Positions 1-8,860 of a DNA stretch of 64,000 nt are shown one piece after another. The notes beneath the pieces are model-generated. The model did not search any database. It worked only from the letters and a program-made list of their open reading frames with translations, and had not been told where the DNA came from. The translations under genes were made by a program, and so were the position numbers. The DNA is from CAYPPG01 sp964412555 (lineage in GTDB: Bacteria > Hinthialibacterota > Hinthialibacteria > Hinthialibacterales > Hinthialibacteraceae): assembly GCA_964412555.1 (NCBI GenBank), contig CAYPPG010000034.1:1-64000 (forward strand), given 5' to 3'. Each line of letters opens with the position of its first letter. Position 1 is the first letter of the stretch.

Positions 1-58
1 ACGGGTCAAACTGGGTGACTCCGGGTGGGTCAGATTAGCGCGGCGGGTGACACCCGCT
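1..58. repeat. GC-rich palindromic repeat at window edge
   Basis: The first 58 bases are much richer in GC than the neighbourhood and carry five gggt runs. A perfect inverted repeat, gcgggtg-a-cacccgc, lies at 43-57 and resembles the other intergenic palindromes of this window (GC arms around a short spacer). It coincides with the point where the adjoining hydrolase loses its family sequence, so it probably inserted into that gene. The window edge prevents seeing the full element. Confidence 0.5.
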
Positions 59-1195
59 CCAGCCGTAGGTTCCTTTCGACCATAACCGGCCATAAGGAAC
101 AGGATCGATCACGACCTGCACGCCAAGGCCGAAGCCGAATTCTTTGCGGTTGAAGAAGGCGGTGGCGTTGTCTTCGTCGCGCAGGAAATTGGAGGTCATC
201 AACTCCACGGTTTGCGGGCTGAGGATGCGCTTTCCGTCTAATATCCCTTTATTTAACAGCATTTGAGAAAAACGCGCATAATCCAAGGCTGTGGAGACGA
301 GGCCGTGCCCGCCGGGTTGCAGTCGGCGGTTTTTGTAGGATTCTTTTTCATAGATGGCTGTATCCGGGCTGACTTTCAAGGAACCGGATTCAGTGGTTGC
401 ATAGACTGTTGCCATGCGATCCCATTTTTCTTCGGGGACAATATAGCCGGTGTCTTTCATTTCGAGAGGATCGAAAAGCCGTTCTTGGAGAAACTCCGCT
501 ACGGATTGTCCGGAAACCACTTCGATCAAGCGGGCGATGACATCGACGGAATAACTGTAATTCCAAGTGGTTCCGGGATGATGGGCTAGTGGCAGTGAAG
601 CAAGTTTTTGGATCATTTCAGCCAGTGTCTGATCATTGTCGAATAAATCCGCTTCCCGGAAACGCTTCGTATAGAGATTGTCACCCCCTAACAGTGTTCC
701 GTACGAGATACCCGAAGTATGAGTAAAAAGATGCCGGATACGAATCGGGGATTTGGCGTTCTCCAGGATCATCTCACCGTCTTTCTCATCCACATATACT
801 TTGAGATTTTTAAATTCCGGCAGGAAATCGGAGACTGGATCATTGAGAAGGAATTTGCCTTCTTCCATAAGAATTAGAGCGGCTGCGCTGACAATGGGTT
901 TGGTCATGGAGAATATCCGGAAGAGATCTTCCTTTTGCATTTCTTCTTTCTCTTCGATATTTCGCCAGCCGTAGGAATTGTGGTGTACGATTTTCCCCTT
1001 GCGTAAAGCGATGACGACGATGCCGCTCATTTTGCCTTGGTCGATGTAATCCTGCATGAGTGCGTCAAGGTGAACTAGGCGATCCGTAGACATGCCGACT
1101 TTTTCAGGCTGGGTTTGGGGGATAGGTTTGGCAGTGGCGGTTGTGAATGTAAAAACGAGTAGAACGATTGTGATTGGGGCGATTAATTGTTTCAT
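35..1195 (-). CDS. Exported serine beta-lactamase-like hydrolase, C-terminally truncated
   Basis: Serine hydrolase of the beta-lactamase/EstB (class C-like) family, which hydrolyses esters, amides or peptidoglycan-type substrates in the periplasm. The start at 1195 is preceded by aagga at good spacing; residues 1-22 form a signal peptide ending near TATA-KP. The catalytic S-x-x-K is SMTK at 96-99 and the Y-S-x motif is Y213-S214-Y215. The protein is 386 aa but ends GTYGW-SGCHPPR; relatives normally continue after the GTYGWGG stretch for several dozen residues that complete the alpha/beta fold. The tail is encoded by the palindrome-bearing sequence at 1-58, so the gene is probably disrupted and may be inactive. 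Family assignment is firm, substrate unknown. Confidence 0.8.
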   Translation of the reverse strand: MKQLIAPITIVLLVFTFTTATAKPIPQTQPEKVGMSTDRLVHLDALMQDYIDQGKMSGIVVIALRKGKIVHHNSYGWRNIEEKEEMQKEDLFRIFSMTKPIVSAAALILMEEGKFLLNDPVSDFLPEFKNLKVYVDEKDGEMILENAKSPIRIRHLFTHTSGISYGTLLGGDNLYTKRFREADLFDNDQTLAEMIQKLASLPLAHHPGTTWNYSYSVDVIARLIEVVSGQSVAEFLQERLFDPLEMKDTGYIVPEEKWDRMATVYATTESGSLKVSPDTAIYEKESYKNRRLQPGGHGLVSTALDYARFSQMLLNKGILDGKRILSPQTVELMTSNFLRDEDNATAFFNRKEFGFGLGVQVVIDPVPYGRLWSKGTYGWSGCHPPR

Positions 1196-1272
1196 GGTTG
1201 GTTCCTTATACATTTTATTTTTGTGTTTTTTTTTGCATGAAATACAATAGGCGAATGAATGAATTTACACAC

Positions 1273-1306
1273 GTTGTAAGATGCGGGCAGGATGCCCGCG
1301 CTCCCA
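1273..1306. repeat. Palindromic intergenic repeat (GATG class)
   Basis: Hairpin gcgggca-gga-tgcccgc at 1283-1299, followed by gctccc and preceded by gttgtaagat. A near-identical copy lies at 21313-21352, and related units are at 36227-36243 and 43154-43243. The intergenic placement, GC arms in AT-rich surroundings and repetition argue for a REP-like or miniature mobile sequence rather than a terminator, since no T-run follows. Confidence 0.75.
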
Positions 1307-1420
1307 GCCATGATATTTTGGCATGAAGGAGGGGAAATGTGTAGTCGTGTTGATGATATAAGTTAATAAAATTTAAAATATAAATACAATGACATCCGCC
1401 GGGAAAACGCATTTATTAAA

Positions 1421-2077
1421 TCATTGGTTCCATTCTCTTTGGTCGATGATATACCTGTTTTTCGGTAATGGAATGCGGTTCAAGTCAATGATTTCCCCAT
1501 CGACCACAACTTCCAACCCAACTCGTGCGCGAAATAGAAATCCCCGCCTTTCGTCATTATCCCGGTCGGCTTTGATCCATGAATCCTGATTTTCCGATAT
1601 TGTCACATATTCGGGTAGTACTCCATCCGGGGATTTCAAATGCACCAACGTATTCGGACTGATCAGTAGGCTTTTTTCATCCTGCCTTCCGGCTGATGCA
1701 TTATGGGCAGGAGAGAGAATATACACTACCGGTTCCAACCGTTCCAATGTTTCACCGGCGATCCCAGACGCGTATCCTTTCAGATTGTTTCCACCGAGTA
1801 GACGAAGCGGTTCACTCTTATCCATGAGTTGCAGCAGAACAGGCCATATCGCCTCGAATTCATCCCGATTTTCGAACGGGATTTTATAGATGTTTTCCTG
1901 AAGGCCATGCGCCACTTCGATTGTCGTGGCGCGGTCGCGGAACGGTTCCAACTCATTCGGCCACGTTTCGGGCCAGCGGCCGCCTTTGGCAGTCATCACT
2001 AAGGAATGAACCTGGATTGTGACAAGGAACAACAAGAATAAGAGAAAAAAACGAGAGTACTTTTTGAGAATAGACAT
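1421..2077 (-). CDS. Secreted protein of unknown function
   Basis: Not recognised. The chosen ATG (2077) has aggaggag seven bases upstream, a much better start than the GTG/ATG codons further out. The first 25 residues (basic MSILKKYSRF, then a Leu/Phe-rich core) form a signal peptide, so the roughly 218-residue product is exported. The mature part is soluble and Trp/Glu/Arg rich, with no membrane segment and no cysteine pairs. It lies upstream of the truncated hydrolase on the same strand but 225 bases away, so an operon is not evident. The next gene upstream also encodes a secreted unknown. Confidence 0.7.
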   Translation of the reverse strand: MSILKKYSRFFLLFLLFLVTIQVHSLVMTAKGGRWPETWPNELEPFRDRATTIEVAHGLQENIYKIPFENRDEFEAIWPVLLQLMDKSEPLRLLGGNNLKGYASGIAGETLERLEPVVYILSPAHNASAGRQDEKSLLISPNTLVHLKSPDGVLPEYVTISENQDSWIKADRDNDERRGFLFRARVGLEVVVDGEIIDLNRIPLPKNRYIIDQREWNQ

Positions 2078-2165
2078 ATGGATTCTCCTCCTCATTTATA
2101 AAATCGAAATACGATTCATAGAACGTATGGAGAAGAATTGAGTTTTATCTTTGAAGAGAAAGAAA

Positions 2166-2813
2166 TCAAAAACGGTTGACGATACGGATGCGGCTTACAC
2201 GCTCATAGGGCACATCCATCAAATTAATTTCAAATATTCTCCATTTCCGAGTCGTTTGATCTGCCGGCATTAAATTGCGCACATAAAAATCTTTTGTGGA
2301 CAACAGTTCTTCATTCTGATCGAAGAAAAATGTCCGAAACGTAATCCCACGCAGGATTTTCGTCGTATTGTTGATGAGACCAGCGCGAAGAAACGAGCCG
2401 CGGCGGTTGTAAAAAGCGAAATTTTTCGGATACAGGTTGACAAATGCGACATCGAATCCTCTTTGGGTATCGATGGTGAGTGTCCGGCCATCGTGATTCG
2501 ACATTTCCTTGCGATGGGTAATCGGCAGAGTCACAGGCAAAAGAGAGGCTAATGCAATACCCGGGGAAGCTCCCGGAATCTGATCCGGCGAGGTGGCTCC
2601 CCAAATGATTTCTTTGATTTGGATTGATTTATATATTTTCTGCACACCGTCTTTTGTCATAGAAACTTCTTTCTTTGACAATTCGTCCGCATCGCCGATT
2701 CGAATATCCCCATTGTGAAAAATGATGATATCGGATACTGCTATGCTGATTAGACACGTTGAAAACAATGCCAGTAATATCGCAAGAAACGCAATTCGTT
2801 TATCGTGGTTCAT
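2166..2813 (-). CDS. Secreted protein of unknown function
   Basis: Not recognised. A signal peptide or anchor covers about residues 8-27 (AFLAILLALFSTCLISIAV). The mature region opens with a short segment 'IIIFHNGDIRIGDADELSKK' that resembles the start of envelope proteins reading 'dxvxLknGdvxxG', then a beta-rich domain (residues ~100-215) with a C-terminal pattern like proteins of the FxLyG/DUF3426 type (strand-rich, about intrinsic hydrophobic alternation). That resemblance is weak and only suggestive. A ggag lies five bases before the ATG. It is convergent in time with nothing: the divergent mazG starts 86 bases away. Confidence 0.65.
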   Translation of the reverse strand: MNHDKRIAFLAILLALFSTCLISIAVSDIIIFHNGDIRIGDADELSKKEVSMTKDGVQKIYKSIQIKEIIWGATSPDQIPGASPGIALASLLPVTLPITHRKEMSNHDGRTLTIDTQRGFDVAFVNLYPKNFAFYNRRGSFLRAGLINNTTKILRGITFRTFFFDQNEELLSTKDFYVRNLMPADQTTRKWRIFEINLMDVPYERVSRIRIVNRF

Positions 2814-2898
2814 CGATCTCCGCCTCGGTATTCAATAATACTCATGCTATAGTCCAGTATATCATGAAATTGCCGATGAAGAACATAAAGGAGGCAAA

Positions 2899-3690
2899 AT
2901 GGAAGACACGGCAAATCCCATTGCAACACAATTTCTGAAATTAGTGGAGATTATGGCGAGACTCCGGTCAGAAGGCGGCTGTCCATGGGATCGGGAACAG
3001 ACACACCGAACGCTGAAGAAATATATGATCGAGGAAGCGTATGAATTGGTAGAAACCATCGATGATCAAGATGATCGTGCCCTCGTGGAAGAGTGTGGTG
3101 ATGTGCTGTTGCAGGTGGTATTTCATGCGCGTATCGGTGAAGAAGAACAGCGATTTACAATACTCGACGTGTTACAAACTATTTGTGATAAACTGATTTC
3201 ACGCCACCCGCACGTTTTTGGCGACCGGAATGCCCATACGGCGGATGAGGTGCTGCGGAATTGGGAGCAAGATAAGAAAAAGGAAAAACCGGAACGGCAA
3301 TCGATCTTGGACGGCATCCCGAAAACATTACCCGCTTTGATGCAAGCGTATCAAATCCAAGAGCGGGCATCCCGGGTTGGATTCGATTGGGAAAAGATCG
3401 ACGAGATGCTCGACAAGTTCGAAGAGGAATGGAACGAATTTCGTACTGCTCGCAAAGAAGCCTCTCAAAAAGAAGTCGAAGAGGAATTCGGCGACCTTCT
3501 TTTTGCACTGGTGAATGTCTCACGCTATATTCACACCGACCCGGAGGAAGCGCTGATTCGAACCAATCAAAAATTCAAAAAACGATTTTATTATATCGAA
3601 CGAAAATTGAAAGAAAAAAATCAATCTCTGGAGAAATCCACTTTAGAAGAAATGGATGCTCTCTGGGAAGAAGCAAAGCAGTATGATTGA
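2899..3690 (+). CDS. mazG: Nucleoside triphosphate pyrophosphohydrolase MazG
   Basis: Hydrolyses (d)NTPs to NMP and pyrophosphate in the cytoplasm, cleaning nucleotide pools. The 263-aa length equals that of E. coli MazG. Two all-alpha NTP-PPase domains are visible: the first has the metal-binding helices EEAYE (E45, E46, E49) and EECGD (E64, E65, D68); the second has EEWNEF and EEEFGDLL near residues 180-210. The typical 'GGCPWDREQTHRTL' entry is at 26-39. An aaaggagg Shine-Dalgarno sits just before the ATG. The next gene follows 17 bases after the stop, suggesting co-transcription. Confidence 0.97.
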   Translation: MEDTANPIATQFLKLVEIMARLRSEGGCPWDREQTHRTLKKYMIEEAYELVETIDDQDDRALVEECGDVLLQVVFHARIGEEEQRFTILDVLQTICDKLISRHPHVFGDRNAHTADEVLRNWEQDKKKEKPERQSILDGIPKTLPALMQAYQIQERASRVGFDWEKIDEMLDKFEEEWNEFRTARKEASQKEVEEEFGDLLFALVNVSRYIHTDPEEALIRTNQKFKKRFYYIERKLKEKNQSLEKSTLEEMDALWEEAKQYD

Positions 3691-3707
3691 AAAAGGGGAG
3701 AAAAACG

Positions 3708-4610
3708 ATGTTGTACGGAGCCAAAAAGAAAATCCTCGTCACCGGTGGAAGCGGGTATTTAGGACGGTTTACCGCAATGGAACTGAGTAAAAAACATGAA
3801 GTGGCGTATACATACTCATCCAAACGAATCAATATTCCACGCTGCAAAGCCATACGGATGAATTTTCTGCATCCTGCCACGATCGAGTCTAGTTTCAAGG
3901 AATTCCAACCCGAGGCTGTCGTTCATTGTGCTGCACTGGCGGACGGAAAGGAATGCGAGGCTTCGCATGAAAAAGCGTTGGCGGTCAATGTAACAGGCAC
4001 AAAACGCTTACTCAAGCAGTTGCCGAATAAAGACATCCTGTTCATTTACATTTCGACCGATCTTGTTTTCGATGGCAAAAACGCCCCCTATGACGAACAG
4101 GCCGAACCGAATCCACTCGGATTCTATGGTGAAACCAAGCGGCGTGCTGAACAATTGGTGCAACGGGAATGGAAAAAACACATCGTGCTACGATGCGCTT
4201 TGATGTACGGGCCGGAACCACCGAGTGGGAAAGGATCGTTTTTGCAGTGGATGGACCGTACATTTCAAGAACAAGATTCAATCTCACTCTTTGTCGATGA
4301 ATTCCGTACCCCGCTTTATGTCAAAGATGCAGCCAAAGCCATCGAGGCGTTGGTGCAAAAAAAAGGCAATCATCGCTTGTACCATCTTGGAGGGCCAGAA
4401 CGAGTATCCCGCGTCGATTTCGGCAAACAAGTGGCTGAAATCCGCGGCTATGATCCTGCTAAAATCAAAGAGACTCATATCCGAGATCTGGATACTGGAT
4501 TTTTCCGGCCGGAAGACGTCTCGTTAGACAGTTCCCGCATTCAATCCTCCCACTCCGTCCCCATGACACCAATATGCGATGCCTTGAAAGAAATTTATAG
4601 CGAGCGATAA
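3708..4610 (+). CDS. RmlD-like NAD(P)-dependent sugar reductase (extended SDR)
   Basis: Extended short-chain dehydrogenase most like dTDP-4-dehydrorhamnose reductase (RmlD/StrL group) or a related NDP-sugar epimerase. The Rossmann motif GGSGYLG is at 13-19, the catalytic triad region has S116-T117 and Y140-x3-K144 (FYGETK), and the substrate half contains 'FVDEFRTPLYVKD'. The ATG at 3708 has ggggag eight bases upstream; a TTG at 3687 overlapping mazG is less likely. RmlA, B and C partners are not in the window, so the exact nucleotide sugar is unproven. It probably shares a transcript with mazG. Confidence 0.85.
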   Translation: MLYGAKKKILVTGGSGYLGRFTAMELSKKHEVAYTYSSKRINIPRCKAIRMNFLHPATIESSFKEFQPEAVVHCAALADGKECEASHEKALAVNVTGTKRLLKQLPNKDILFIYISTDLVFDGKNAPYDEQAEPNPLGFYGETKRRAEQLVQREWKKHIVLRCALMYGPEPPSGKGSFLQWMDRTFQEQDSISLFVDEFRTPLYVKDAAKAIEALVQKKGNHRLYHLGGPERVSRVDFGKQVAEIRGYDPAKIKETHIRDLDTGFFRPEDVSLDSSRIQSSHSVPMTPICDALKEIYSER

Positions 4611-5031
4611 AACTGTTCCAAATTCGAAACCTCCCTTGAAACATTGAAAATTTTATTCTAAAAGAGACTGATTGCAAAAATAATCTGGGGTAATTTGAAC
4701 TATACGGTGACGACATTCGATTCCTTTACACTAACGGAATTGGATTTGTTTACGGATGTCGATGCATGGGAGCTGTATTAATCGATCAAATCAAAGGGTA
4801 TCAAGGGCAAGACGTTAGATCCACCCTTGATGAATGGACGGTAGGGGCAGTTCGCGAACTGCCCCCTACATGCTTTGCTATTCTTTACTACCTGCTGGAA
4901 TTTTTCGTAAGTTCAACCGGTTTCTTCAGTCTTCTACTTCAACCTCTCTTCAAGTACAGCCTTCTCATCTTCCTATCCCCTAAACATTCCATTACAATAC
5001 CCCAACACACAATTCATCAGGTGAAAGCCTC
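4611..5031. other. Intergenic stretch with gene remnant and palindrome
   Basis: No intact gene. On the plus strand an open frame without a start codon, 4668-4781, ends in 'LFTDVDAWELY' before its stop, a tail resembling the C-termini of the secreted proteins at 6221 and 10830; it may be the last scrap of a lost secreted protein. A palindromic repeat follows at 4841-4869, and an AT-rich stretch leads to the Rpn gene at 5032. Confidence 0.4.
4841..4869. repeat. Palindromic intergenic repeat (TTCGCGAA class)
   Basis: A 29-base near-perfect inverted repeat with arms gtaggggcag and ctgccccctac around the self-complementary centre ttcgcgaa. A copy lies at 10793-10820 and a related unit with centre gttcccgaac lies at 54082-54101. 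No T-run follows, so it is unlikely to be a terminator. Confidence 0.75.
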
Positions 5032-6048
5032 ATGGACATCACTCACCCGCATGATTCATTCATCCGCTTCGTGCTTTCCAAAGAGAAACGCACGATAGAC
5101 CTATTCCGCTTTCACATTCCACAAAACGTGGCTCAACATCTACTTTTCGACACACTGACCGCCGAAACGGATACTTTTGTCGATTCAAAACTCAAACATC
5201 ACTATTCGGACGCCTTGTTCAAACTCCAAACTCAATCCGGAACACCGGCCTATGTCTATTTCCTGCTGGATCACAAAAGCGCGCCGGATCCGGAAATATC
5301 CCTTCAACTGCAACGCTACATGAACCGTATTTGGACTCGATTTACCGCGAATCATCCTGGACAAAATCTTCCGCCGATTATCGGGATTGTTCTGTACCAT
5401 GGAATACGCCCGTGGAACATGGGGACTGAATTCAAATCCCGGTTTGATTGTCCCGAAGAATTCTTTCCCTTTATCCCCGATTTTCGGTATCTCCTCATTG
5501 ATTTATCCACGATAAGCGACGACCAATTTCAAGGCGGAGCCGATTTGAAAGCAGCCTTGCTGCTGATGAAATACATTTTCCATCCCAACCTGCGCGACTA
5601 TCTCCCCATGATTCTTCGAATCCTCAAAGAAGCCCGCCATCTACCCGACTTCTACCCTTTTTTTGAAGCGTTTATGCTATACTTGTTACAGTACGTAGAT
5701 CAGAATGATCATCGAGAAATTGAAAAACTCATCCATTATGAATTTCCAGAAGAAGGAGATCATATCATGCCCTCGGTTGCGGATAAATTAAGACAAGAAG
5801 GACGACAAGAAGGATGGCAAGAAGGATTACAAGAAGGACGGCAAGAAGGATTACATGAAGGCCAGGGTAAAGGACAATTATTGGTCATTACCCGCTTACT
5901 CCAACGCAAATTTGGTGCGCTTGATCCTGCGATGGTTGAACAACTCCAACAGTTATCAAACGACCAAGTGGAAGAACTCGTGGATTCATTCTTCGAATTT
6001 CACGATCTCAACGATTTCAAACGTTGGTTACATGAAAAATTATTGTAA
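5032..6048 (+). CDS. Rpn-family recombination-promoting nuclease, copy 1
   Basis: Member of the Rpn/transposase_31 family: PD-(D/E)xK endonucleases that promote RecA-independent recombination and spread as lone genes. The nuclease core has D60 (YSDAL) and D80-H-K82 (LLDHKS). Residues ~255-283 form an E-G repeat tract (xxEG tetrads: RQEG, WQEG, LQEG, LHEG) typical of the family, followed by a helical C-terminus ending FKRWLHEKLL. The 338-aa product is intact. The second copy at 8861 is identical over 589 nucleotides (5215-5803 here) but clearly diverged before and after, a sign of recent gene conversion. An aggtgaaagcc precedes the ATG. Confidence 0.88.
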   Translation: MDITHPHDSFIRFVLSKEKRTIDLFRFHIPQNVAQHLLFDTLTAETDTFVDSKLKHHYSDALFKLQTQSGTPAYVYFLLDHKSAPDPEISLQLQRYMNRIWTRFTANHPGQNLPPIIGIVLYHGIRPWNMGTEFKSRFDCPEEFFPFIPDFRYLLIDLSTISDDQFQGGADLKAALLLMKYIFHPNLRDYLPMILRILKEARHLPDFYPFFEAFMLYLLQYVDQNDHREIEKLIHYEFPEEGDHIMPSVADKLRQEGRQEGWQEGLQEGRQEGLHEGQGKGQLLVITRLLQRKFGALDPAMVEQLQQLSNDQVEELVDSFFEFHDLNDFKRWLHEKLL

Positions 6049-6157
6049 CCAGATTGAATGTTGCTTAAATCCTCCTCTCCTAATCGCCTATTTTATTATT
6101 AAAATATCGGATCATTTTTGGCCATAATTTGTTTGTAAAGATTATCAAACTCAAGTA

Positions 6158-6185
6158 AGAAAGCCGCCCACGAGGGCGGCTTTCT
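6158..6185. terminator. Bidirectional terminator between Rpn gene and LamG gene
   Basis: A 12-bp perfect stem agaaagccgccc / gggcggctttct around the loop acga. It is followed by T-rich sequence on both strands (tttcttcatt on plus, tttcttac on minus) and lies exactly between convergent genes. Confidence 0.85.
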
Positions 6186-6220
6186 TCATTGCAGTCCGCC
6201 GAACTGGCGGAGAAAAGGGA

Positions 6221-8482
6221 TCAATAAATCTCCCACTCACTCACATCGGTCGTTCCTTCGAATTCCACTTCCCGAAATACTCCTTCGACTGTTGCCGTGC
6301 CTTCGCTTGCGCTTGCTTCGGAAGCACTAACCGCTAGACCAACATACACCGGATCTTCCATCTCGATATCCATACTACCAAACAAAATTCGATCACCGTT
6401 CAAGAAATCGATGTAATACAGATTGAAGGTATCGCCGACACGTTCGATTTCCATATGCCCATCCTAAAAATCAAGAGTTTCCAACACTCCCGTTCGGTTG
6501 GGATAGACATTGGTCACCGGTCGAAATTCGTAAGACATTTGCAAGTCGGAACGGACAAAGATCAAAGCATACGATGATTGGGGTATCAAACTATCTCGTG
6601 CAACCAATCCCGCTTTCATCCAATCTGCAACTCCTTCAATCGGATAAATTTCAGCAAAAGCACGAATCACGAAATCACCGGTAGCACGAATGTAGGCAAA
6701 ATGGAACTCATCCATGTGATTCCAGATTTCCCGCCCGCTGGCGATGATATCGTAGGTTCCCGTATCGGCATCATATGTCGCGGTTCCGGGAGTACCAACA
6801 TCTCCGATATCCAAATGGTTGTCAAACATCCCCAATGGATTACCGGGAACAAGAGAATCGCTTCCTGTGATCTCGTTGTCACCGATCATACCAACAAATG
6901 TTTGCTCTCCACTCGTTCCCTCGGGTGGTGTCGCCTGATACGATAAAGCGATTTCACCGACAAAATCGGCGATATTCCAGGTAATCACACCATCCGCAAA
7001 CTGCCCACCGGCACTGATATTGAACACATTCCATCCTTCCGGTGGTGTTTCGGTCACGGTGACAGGACCTGGTTGTCCAACAACATCGATGTTAACCGGA
7101 ATCGGTTTGCCAGGCGTGTAAATCAAGTCATCGAAGGAACGTTCCGCTTTTTGGAACTTGGACACATCGGGCTTTTCTGCGTGATCACTGAATAGCCGTT
7201 CGATTTCCGAATTCGTGATCGTCCTGGCCCAAATGCGAATTTCATCTAATTGGCCGATAAATATCTCCGAAGAATAATTCCCAAAGAACAAGGGTTGGGC
7301 AGTATCATTTACGGCATTCCCCGTCACATCATTATCACTGACCAATACGCCGTTGATGTATCCTTTCAATTTCGTTCCATCATACGTCATGGTCAAAAAC
7401 GACCACTCGTCCATCGGCAAAGCCGGACCGAAAGTGATACTCGCCCCGATATTGACTTCATCCGTGGCAAAACCGAATTGCGGATTGGTTCCCGGATCGT
7501 TCGTTCGACCCACACCTAATTCCAAAAGGAAATTGGCCGAAGGCCCTTTACGAATCATCGTCGCCGATCCGTCCTGCGGTTTTACCCAGGCCGTCAGAGA
7601 AAATGCATCGGTGAAGACAAAATTATCACTGAACTGAGACACTGTAATGACACTACTTCCATCGTATTCATACGCCTGATTGCTGAGACCGTCTACTTGA
7701 ACGGCGCCCTGCACCTCTCCGTCATTTCCGTTTCCGGAAGAATCGGAGGCGTCACCGTCAAATAGCCATTCTCCAACCAGCCGGTCGCGTAAGAGCACCG
7801 ACGCATAGGCGTCAAAATCGGCTTTGATTTCTTCATCACTCAAGGTACGCGACCAGATTCGAATTTCATCTAATCGTCCAATAAATACTTCCCCTGAATA
7901 ATTCCCAAAAAATAATGGTTGACCGGTGTCGTTAATAGCATTACCGGTCACAACATTTTCCACAACCAATTCACCGTTGACATAACCCCGTAATGTTTCA
8001 CCATCATAGGTCATGTTCAACATCGTCCATCTTTCCATCGGAATCGGCGGCTCTGCATAGACTATACTCGCGCCAATGTTGACCTCATCTGTCGCGAATC
8101 CGAATTGCGGATTAGAGCCTGGATCATTAGTTCGTCCGACTCCCAATTCCAATAGAAAATTCGCCGAAGGTCCCTTACGGATCATCGTGGCACAGCCGCC
8201 CATGACATACACCCAGCATTCCAGCGAAAAACTCTCGGTGAAATTGAAGTTGTCGCTGAATTGATTGACAGCAATCTGCATCGATCCGTCAAATTCAAAC
8301 GCTTTACCGGAAATCCCATCCACTTCGATGGCTGTCCCATCACCGTGGTTTTCATTTCCGCTCGTATCGCTGGCTGTCCCGTCATCGAAGGTCCATTCAC
8401 CAACCAAATCGGTACGGTCAGCGCTTTGAGCACAAAGCGCAATGACCAGCGCCATACTCACATACAAGATTTTCTTTGCCAT
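6221..8482 (-). pseudogene. Secreted double-LamG protein interrupted by one TAG codon
   Basis: One continuous reading frame from 8482 to 6221 is broken only by TAG at 6464-6466. The ATG at 8482 has aggaaag upstream and residues 1-20 are a signal peptide. Domains in order: two LamG/concanavalin-like domains (~residues 22-225 and ~235-440) that are close tandem duplicates, each with 'MIRKGPSANFLLELGVGR' and 'FIGxLDEIRIW'; a beta-sandwich with a TPG start (~455-565), also present in the protein at 51884; and a DUF1349-like domain. After the stop the frame resumes with DGH-MEIERVGDTFNLYY and ends DVSEWEIY. The stop lies inside the last domain just before the conserved 'ER-G-F--YY' strand. TAG is used as a normal stop by neighbours (for example at 29736 and 31184), so recoding is unlikely; mutation or sequencing error is more likely. 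Confidence 0.85.
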
Positions 8483-8860
8483 AAGTTCTTTCCTCCCAAA
8501 ATAGAATCCATCGCCCAGTCTATTGAAAAACCGGCGATTCGTGACTATATAACTCTCATATTCTCCAAAAAAAGTCAAGGGATTTTTTTGAAATGCGGAT
8601 GTACATACTCATGAATACTATTTATATCCTATACGGATTAAATACCTGGAAGGTACAACAAGCGTCTCGCTAGCACTATAGAAGTAGGCGAGAAAGTCTG
8701 CTTTACTCACTCACAAGTTGAAAAAAATGGAGTGAACAGGATATAAATATCCACTGGGTTTACAAAATCAGAATTTTTCACGTAAAACCGAATACATCTT
8801 TATATTTAATCAATCACTAATTACAATACCTTCACTGATGATTCAACAGGTGAAATAACC
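8483..8860. other. AT-rich intergenic region between divergent genes
   Basis: It holds the divergent promoter regions of the LamG gene (minus) and Rpn copy 2 (plus). I see no open frame, tRNA or strong hairpin. The short sequence before the ATG (caacaggtgaaa) resembles that before Rpn copy 1 (catcaggtgaaa), suggesting the copied unit includes the ribosome-binding site. Confidence 0.4.

Noticed and set aside
4766..5098. Plus-strand 110-codon open frame
   Set aside because: It runs through the palindromic repeat and into the first Rpn gene in another frame; no coding character.
6464..6466. Pyrrolysine or other programmed recoding at TAG
   Set aside because: Other genes in the window end normally with TAG and no recoding element was seen; a nonsense mutation is simpler.
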